NCBI GenBank assembly: GCA_019310965.1
Contig: JAFDDG010000036.1
Coordinates: 1-35,967, forward strand
Length of the DNA: 35,967 nt
DNA from: Deltaproteobacteria bacterium
GTDB taxonomy: Bacteria > Myxococcota_A > UBA9160 > SMWR01
Direction of reading: 5' to 3'
Every line of letters starts with the position of its first letter. The stretch's first letter is position 1. Made by a program: the position numbers and the translations under genes. Below are positions 32,828 through 35,967 of the stretch, piece by piece. The notes beneath the pieces were generated by a model. The model saw only the letters and a program-made list of their open reading frames with translations. It was not told the origin of the DNA and searched no databases.

Positions 32828-33592
32828 GTGCGCCGGTCAGCGCTCACGGCGCTGGCAGTGGCGCTCGCTAGCTTCGCGTGCCGCACGCCGTTGCCGCCGC
32901 TCGCGCCGCTCGCGCCGGAGGATCCGCGCCCGGCCCAGCTGCTGGCGAGTTTCGCCGTCGAGGTGGAGGCGCGTCGCGGCCTGCGCGGTCGTGCGCGCCT
33001 TTCGGTCGACGCCGCGGGCGGTGACGTGCGGCTGCGAGGCAAGCAGGTGATCGTTCTCGAGAAGCCCGAGCGCCTGCGCGTGGAGATCAAGGCGCTCTTC
33101 GATCAGACCCTGGCCGTGCTGGTGACGGATGCCGGCCAGTTCGAGCTGCTGCGCGCGGACGATCAGAGCTACCGCCGCGGCGCCATCGAGCCGGGGCTCC
33201 TATGGGAAACCGCCTGGCTCGACCTGACGCCGAGCGATGCGATCGAGTTGCTGCTGGCCGCGCCCAGCATCGGCGAGCGCGCGACGTTGCGCGCGGCGCG
33301 CGGCGACGCGGAGGGTGGGGTCGAATTGGATCTGGCCGGCGGCGACGGGCAGCTGGGCTGGCGCCTGCGCTTCGACGCCGAAGGACGCCTCAGCTGGCTC
33401 GAACGCTTCGATGCGGCCGGCACGCGGGAGTGGCGCGTGGAGTACTCGGACTACATCGATGTGGGTGCGTCGATGTTTCCGCACCGTCTGCGACTCATCA
33501 CCGCGGCGGATACCCGGGCCGAGGTGAAGCTGAGCGACGTCGAACTCAACCCTGAGCTTCCCGGTGAGCTCTTCCGGCTCCGGCCGCGCTGA
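32828..33592 (+). CDS. LolB-like / DUF4292-type outer-membrane lipoprotein
   Basis: A 254-residue protein with a short signal ending in a lipobox-like ASFAC (Cys18). The body has the beta-strand pattern of the LolB/LppX fold: RGLRGRARLSVDA, VRLRGKQVIVLEKPERLRVE, then FDQTLAVLVTDAGQFELL. LolB accepts lipoproteins at the outer membrane; whether this protein does so cannot be shown here. It is two bases from the TPR lipoprotein, so the two probably act together. The next gene is convergent with only eight bases between stops. Confidence 0.75.
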   Translation: MRRSALTALAVALASFACRTPLPPLAPLAPEDPRPAQLLASFAVEVEARRGLRGRARLSVDAAGGDVRLRGKQVIVLEKPERLRVEIKALFDQTLAVLVTDAGQFELLRADDQSYRRGAIEPGLLWETAWLDLTPSDAIELLLAAPSIGERATLRAARGDAEGGVELDLAGGDGQLGWRLRFDAEGRLSWLERFDAAGTREWRVEYSDYIDVGASMFPHRLRLITAADTRAEVKLSDVELNPELPGELFRLRPR

Positions 33593-33600
33593 CCGCCGAT

Positions 33601-34638
33601 CTATACGTTGAAGCGGAAGTTCACCACGTCGCCGTCCTGGACGACGTAGTCCTTTCCTTCGACGCGAAGCACGCCGGCGTCGCGACAGCTCGCTTCGCTC
33701 CCGCGCTCGATGAGCTCCTGCCAGGCGATCACTTCCGCGCGGATGAAGCCGCGTTCGATGTCCGAGTGGATCTTGCCCGCGGCCTTCGGTGCCGGGGTCC
33801 CGCGGGCGATCGGCCAGGCGCGGCATTCGTCGGGCCCGGCGGTGAGCATCGAGATCAGGTCGATCAGAGCGAAGGCCGCGCGCACGAATCGATCGCTGGC
33901 GGGCTCCTCGAGTCCGAGCGAGCTCACGAACTCCAGCTGCTCGGCCTCGTCGAGCTGAGCGATGTCCATTTCGACCGCCGCCGAGAGCACCACCAGCCCG
34001 AGGCCCCGCTCCCGTGCAGCGCTGGTGACCGCGGCCGGCGCCTCCTGCGCGATCGCGTCTTCGGCGACATTGAGCACCAGCAGCAGCGGCTTGCCCGTGA
34101 GCAGGGCGTAGCCCGCGAGCTGCTTGATCTCAGCCTCCGAGAGTTCGAGTGAGCGGAGCGGCTTGGCGTCTTCGAGATGGGACTGCACCCGCTCGAGCAG
34201 CGCGAGCTCGTTCGGGTTGCTGCGGTCCTTGCGCAAGCGCTCGACCCGCTGCTCCACCACCTCGAGGTCGGCCAGGATCGTCTCGGTCTCGAGACCTTCG
34301 AGCTCGCGGCAGGGATCGCCCTCTTCTCCGGCGTCGTTCGGGAAGGCACGCAGGACCTGGCACAGGGCGTCGACGCTGCGCATGGCGTTCAGCGCCGTGC
34401 GGTCGATGCCCTCGCTCTTGGCGGCGCCGAGGTCGCTGAAGGTGATCTCGGCGTAGGTGGTCTTCTTTGGCTCGTACAGCTTCGAAAGCGCCTCGACCCG
34501 CGGGTCTGGAACCTTCACGGTCCCGAGATTCGCCTTGTCGCTGCGCGCACCGTAGCCCGTCTCCACGACCAGGCCCGTGAGGGCGCCGAAGACGGTGCTC
34601 TTCCCGCTTCCCGGATAGCCGACGAGTCCGATCTTCAC
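33601..34638 (-). CDS. YchF-like P-loop NTPase with C-terminal TGS-like (DUF933) domain
   Basis: A 345-residue protein of the Obg/YchF superfamily. The P-loop is GYPGSGKST near residues 7-15 (YchF proteins usually have G-x-P-N-V-G-K-S), and [20 protein letters not shown] is the expected switch region. The specificity loop reads LNVAED, so the NKxD of GTPases is NxxE, as in YchF, which prefers ATP. The last 80 residues match the YchF C-terminal domain ([20 protein letters not shown], then [16 protein letters not shown]). It is a diverged relative, not a standard YchF. The GTG at 34638 overlaps the stop of the phosphatase gene. Confidence 0.85.
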   Translation of the reverse strand: MKIGLVGYPGSGKSTVFGALTGLVVETGYGARSDKANLGTVKVPDPRVEALSKLYEPKKTTYAEITFSDLGAAKSEGIDRTALNAMRSVDALCQVLRAFPNDAGEEGDPCRELEGLETETILADLEVVEQRVERLRKDRSNPNELALLERVQSHLEDAKPLRSLELSEAEIKQLAGYALLTGKPLLLVLNVAEDAIAQEAPAAVTSAARERGLGLVVLSAAVEMDIAQLDEAEQLEFVSSLGLEEPASDRFVRAAFALIDLISMLTAGPDECRAWPIARGTPAPKAAGKIHSDIERGFIRAEVIAWQELIERGSEASCRDAGVLRVEGKDYVVQDGDVVNFRFNV

Positions 34639-35408
34639 GGCTTTCGCAGCCCGCTCTCGACGAGGTGGTGGACGACCCCGAAGTGCTGCAGCGACCAGGC
34701 GGCGCCGGTCGGCCCTACCGCTCGGGCGTGCACCACGGAGTAGGCGGCCAGCTCGCTCTCGAAGCGCAACCACTCCCAGGGAACCGAACGTACGTCGAGC
34801 AGGTGCGAGAGCGCCACTGCGTTGGTGCCGCCGTGGGCGACGATCGCCAGGTGCGGCGCATCCCCCTCCCAGTTCCAGACGGTGAAGTCGCCCACTCGGC
34901 GCGCCGTCATGCCGTGGCGTTCCAGCACGTGGCGCAGCGCCTCGGTGACCCGGGTGTGGAACTCGTGGAAGGTTTCGGCGCCGGGCCAGCCGTCCCAGTG
35001 CTCCTCCAGGGGGCGGCGCGTTCCCGCCACGAAATAGCGGTCCACGTCCTCTTGGGAGAGGCCCTCCACCGCCACGCTGATCTCTGCCAGACCCTCGACA
35101 GTCACCGGCTCGATGCCCGTGGCCGCGGCCAGCGGAGCCGCCGTCTCCTGGGCGCGTTGGTAGGGGCTCACATAGATGGCGTCGAGGGGGCGCTGCGAGA
35201 GATGCCGCGCCGCGGCCTGGGCCTGGGACCGACCGAAGGGGGTGAGGCCCGGATCGTTCACACTCGACCCGCCGCTCGGCGACCAGTCCGGCTCGCCGTG
35301 GCGCAACAGCACCAGGTTCGGGTGGGCGTCGTCGCGCACGCCGCTCTCGCGTACGAATGCGCCCTCCGGCGCTGCTCCTGTGGCTGCCGTCTCTGCTTCG
35401 TTTCTCAT
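34635..35408 (-). CDS. Histidine phosphatase (phosphoglycerate-mutase-like) family protein
   Basis: A 257-residue protein with the phosphohistidine motif LLRHGEPDW near residue 35, [12 protein letters not shown] (second arginine) and VAHGGTNAV (second histidine). These four residues make the active site of the family. The N-terminal 28 residues are a non-conserved Ala/Glu-rich extension, and an internal start is possible. The substrate cannot be deduced. It is coupled to the YchF-like gene (GTGA) and follows the amidohydrolase gene after 16 bases. Confidence 0.9.
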   Translation of the reverse strand: MRNEAETAATGAAPEGAFVRESGVRDDAHPNLVLLRHGEPDWSPSGGSSVNDPGLTPFGRSQAQAAARHLSQRPLDAIYVSPYQRAQETAAPLAAATGIEPVTVEGLAEISVAVEGLSQEDVDRYFVAGTRRPLEEHWDGWPGAETFHEFHTRVTEALRHVLERHGMTARRVGDFTVWNWEGDAPHLAIVAHGGTNAVALSHLLDVRSVPWEWLRFESELAAYSVVHARAVGPTGAAWSLQHFGVVHHLVESGLRKP

Positions 35409-35424
35409 GGGAGCCGGAAGTTAG

Positions 35425-35967
35425 CTACGCGGAGGCCGGAATGCTGACCGTATCGGTGTCGACCCCGGGACGGAGAATCTTGCCGGGAAACGCTCCGGTC
35501 AGATCTGTTCCGCGCACGATCTCCCGGCCGTTGACGAAGACGTGGTCGATGCCCACGGCGTCGGCGAAGAGGCGCGGCGAGCCGCACGGCAGATCGTAAC
35601 GGAGGTGGATCGGGCCCGTCGACCGAAGAGCTGGGCGGGAACTTCGGTCAGCTGGTGCACCGCCTCCTCCGTGGTGATCAGCTTGCGTCGGCGCCCCTCG
35701 CCGAGGATCTGCGTGCTGAAGGCGAAGGTGTCGATCATGTCCAGATGGGCGCCGGCATCCGAGGCGCCCACGACGGTTCGATCGTCCACCCAGGCCTCCC
35801 CGCGCATGCGCCAGCTCTCGTCGTCGTTGCCGAAAGTCGGCGGCTTGAAGTAGGTCTTCAGGTCATCCGCGACCACCAGATCGAGCAGTGCATCGAAGGG
35901 CCGCTTTCCCTGCTGGGCTGCAATCTCGGCCACGCTCATGCCCACGAAGGGCCGATGCTCCTCCTTG
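35425..35967 (-). pseudogene. N-acyl-D-amino-acid deacylase-type amidohydrolase, frameshifted/internally deleted, 5' part beyond the window
   Basis: The frame entering from the right edge encodes HRPFVGMSVAEIAAQQGKRP, VVGASDAGAHLDMI and HQLTEVPAQLFG, characteristic of the N-acyl-D-amino-acid deacylase (D-aminoacylase-like) branch of the amidohydrolases. At about 35610-35625 that frame degenerates into low-complexity Arg/Ser-rich sequence. A different minus-strand frame takes up the expected C-terminus (GPIHLRYDLPCGSPRLFADA, VFVNGREIV, FPGKILRPGVDTD), ending at TAG 35425. The roughly 25-30 residues that family members carry between these two parts (a 'drG.l..G..ADlvvfDp' stretch) are missing. 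This suggests a deletion of a length not divisible by three, real or from assembly. The gene appears inactive as written. Confidence 0.75.

Noticed and set aside
1..35967. CRISPR arrays, tRNA/rRNA genes, prophage, toxin-antitoxin or defence systems
   Set aside because: No regularly spaced repeats, no tRNA-like or rRNA stretches, and no proteins of these families were found on either strand.

Overview
The window is a GC-rich, gene-dense stretch of bacterial chromosome. It holds mostly housekeeping operons, plus two cell-surface loci near positions 1-2900 and 15700-17900. The combination of a TIGR03790-type exported protein, a lamin-tail/PEP-CTERM protein, an F420 biosynthesis operon, a variant cytochrome c maturation operon whose CcmE has Cys in place of the heme-binding His, and frequent GTG starts with GTGA/ATGA overlaps suggests a deltaproteobacteria-like Gram-negative (Myxococcota, Desulfobacterota or Binatota type). 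That placement is inference, because no rRNA or other phylogenetic marker is present. No tRNA, rRNA, CRISPR array, intact insertion sequence or prophage was found.

Layout. 1-2876 (+): 3' part of a large exported protein with calcium-binding repeats and a TIGR03790 domain. 3039-3527 (-): small zinc-ribbon protein behind a strong sigma-70-type promoter and an unusual ~420-nt structured leader. 4021-10371 (-): cytochrome c maturation operon ccmE-ccmF-X-ccmA-ccmB-ccmC, where X (6027-7928) is an unnamed membrane protein with a C-terminal zinc ribbon. 10497-12235 (+): aminotransferase and engB. 12528-15524 (-): DUF4124 protein followed by cofD-cofC-cofE, three steps of coenzyme F420 synthesis. 15667-17979 (+): perfect sigma-54-type promoter, a propeller-like exported protein, a lamin-tail PEP-CTERM protein, then a nested inverted repeat. 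18120-18695: nfuA. 18827-22087: a conserved small protein, then ftsE-ftsX-envC, followed by ctpA (22201-23577) and xseA. 25016-28792: xseB-ispA-dxs-tlyA. 28845-30391: A-type Fe-S carrier and cysteine desulfurase. 30454-33592: cysC, a TPR lipoprotein and a LolB-like lipoprotein. 33601-35967 (-): YchF-like P-loop protein, histidine phosphatase, and an amidohydrolase gene that appears to carry an internal deletion with frameshift and runs off the right edge.

How the genes fit together. The ccm genes move heme to the periplasm and attach it to apocytochromes; ccmD, ccmG and ccmH are not in the cluster. cofDCE builds F420 from its deazaflavin precursor. FtsEX plus the degenerate-LytM protein form a septal peptidoglycan-hydrolase switch. 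NfuA, the A-type carrier and the desulfurase supply Fe-S clusters, which Dxs-pathway enzymes downstream of Dxs require.

A recurring feature is the promoter architecture. Several units have a TTGACG -35 box, 16-17 bases, and a weak -10 box placed so that the predicted transcription start falls on or within a few bases of the start codon (ccmE, the aminotransferase, the DUF4124-cofDCE operon, xseB). This suggests leaderless transcripts. The points most worth following are the variant ccm operon with its extra gene X, the sigma-54/PEP-CTERM unit, the long leader at 3528-3947, the leaderless promoter pattern, and the broken amidohydrolase.
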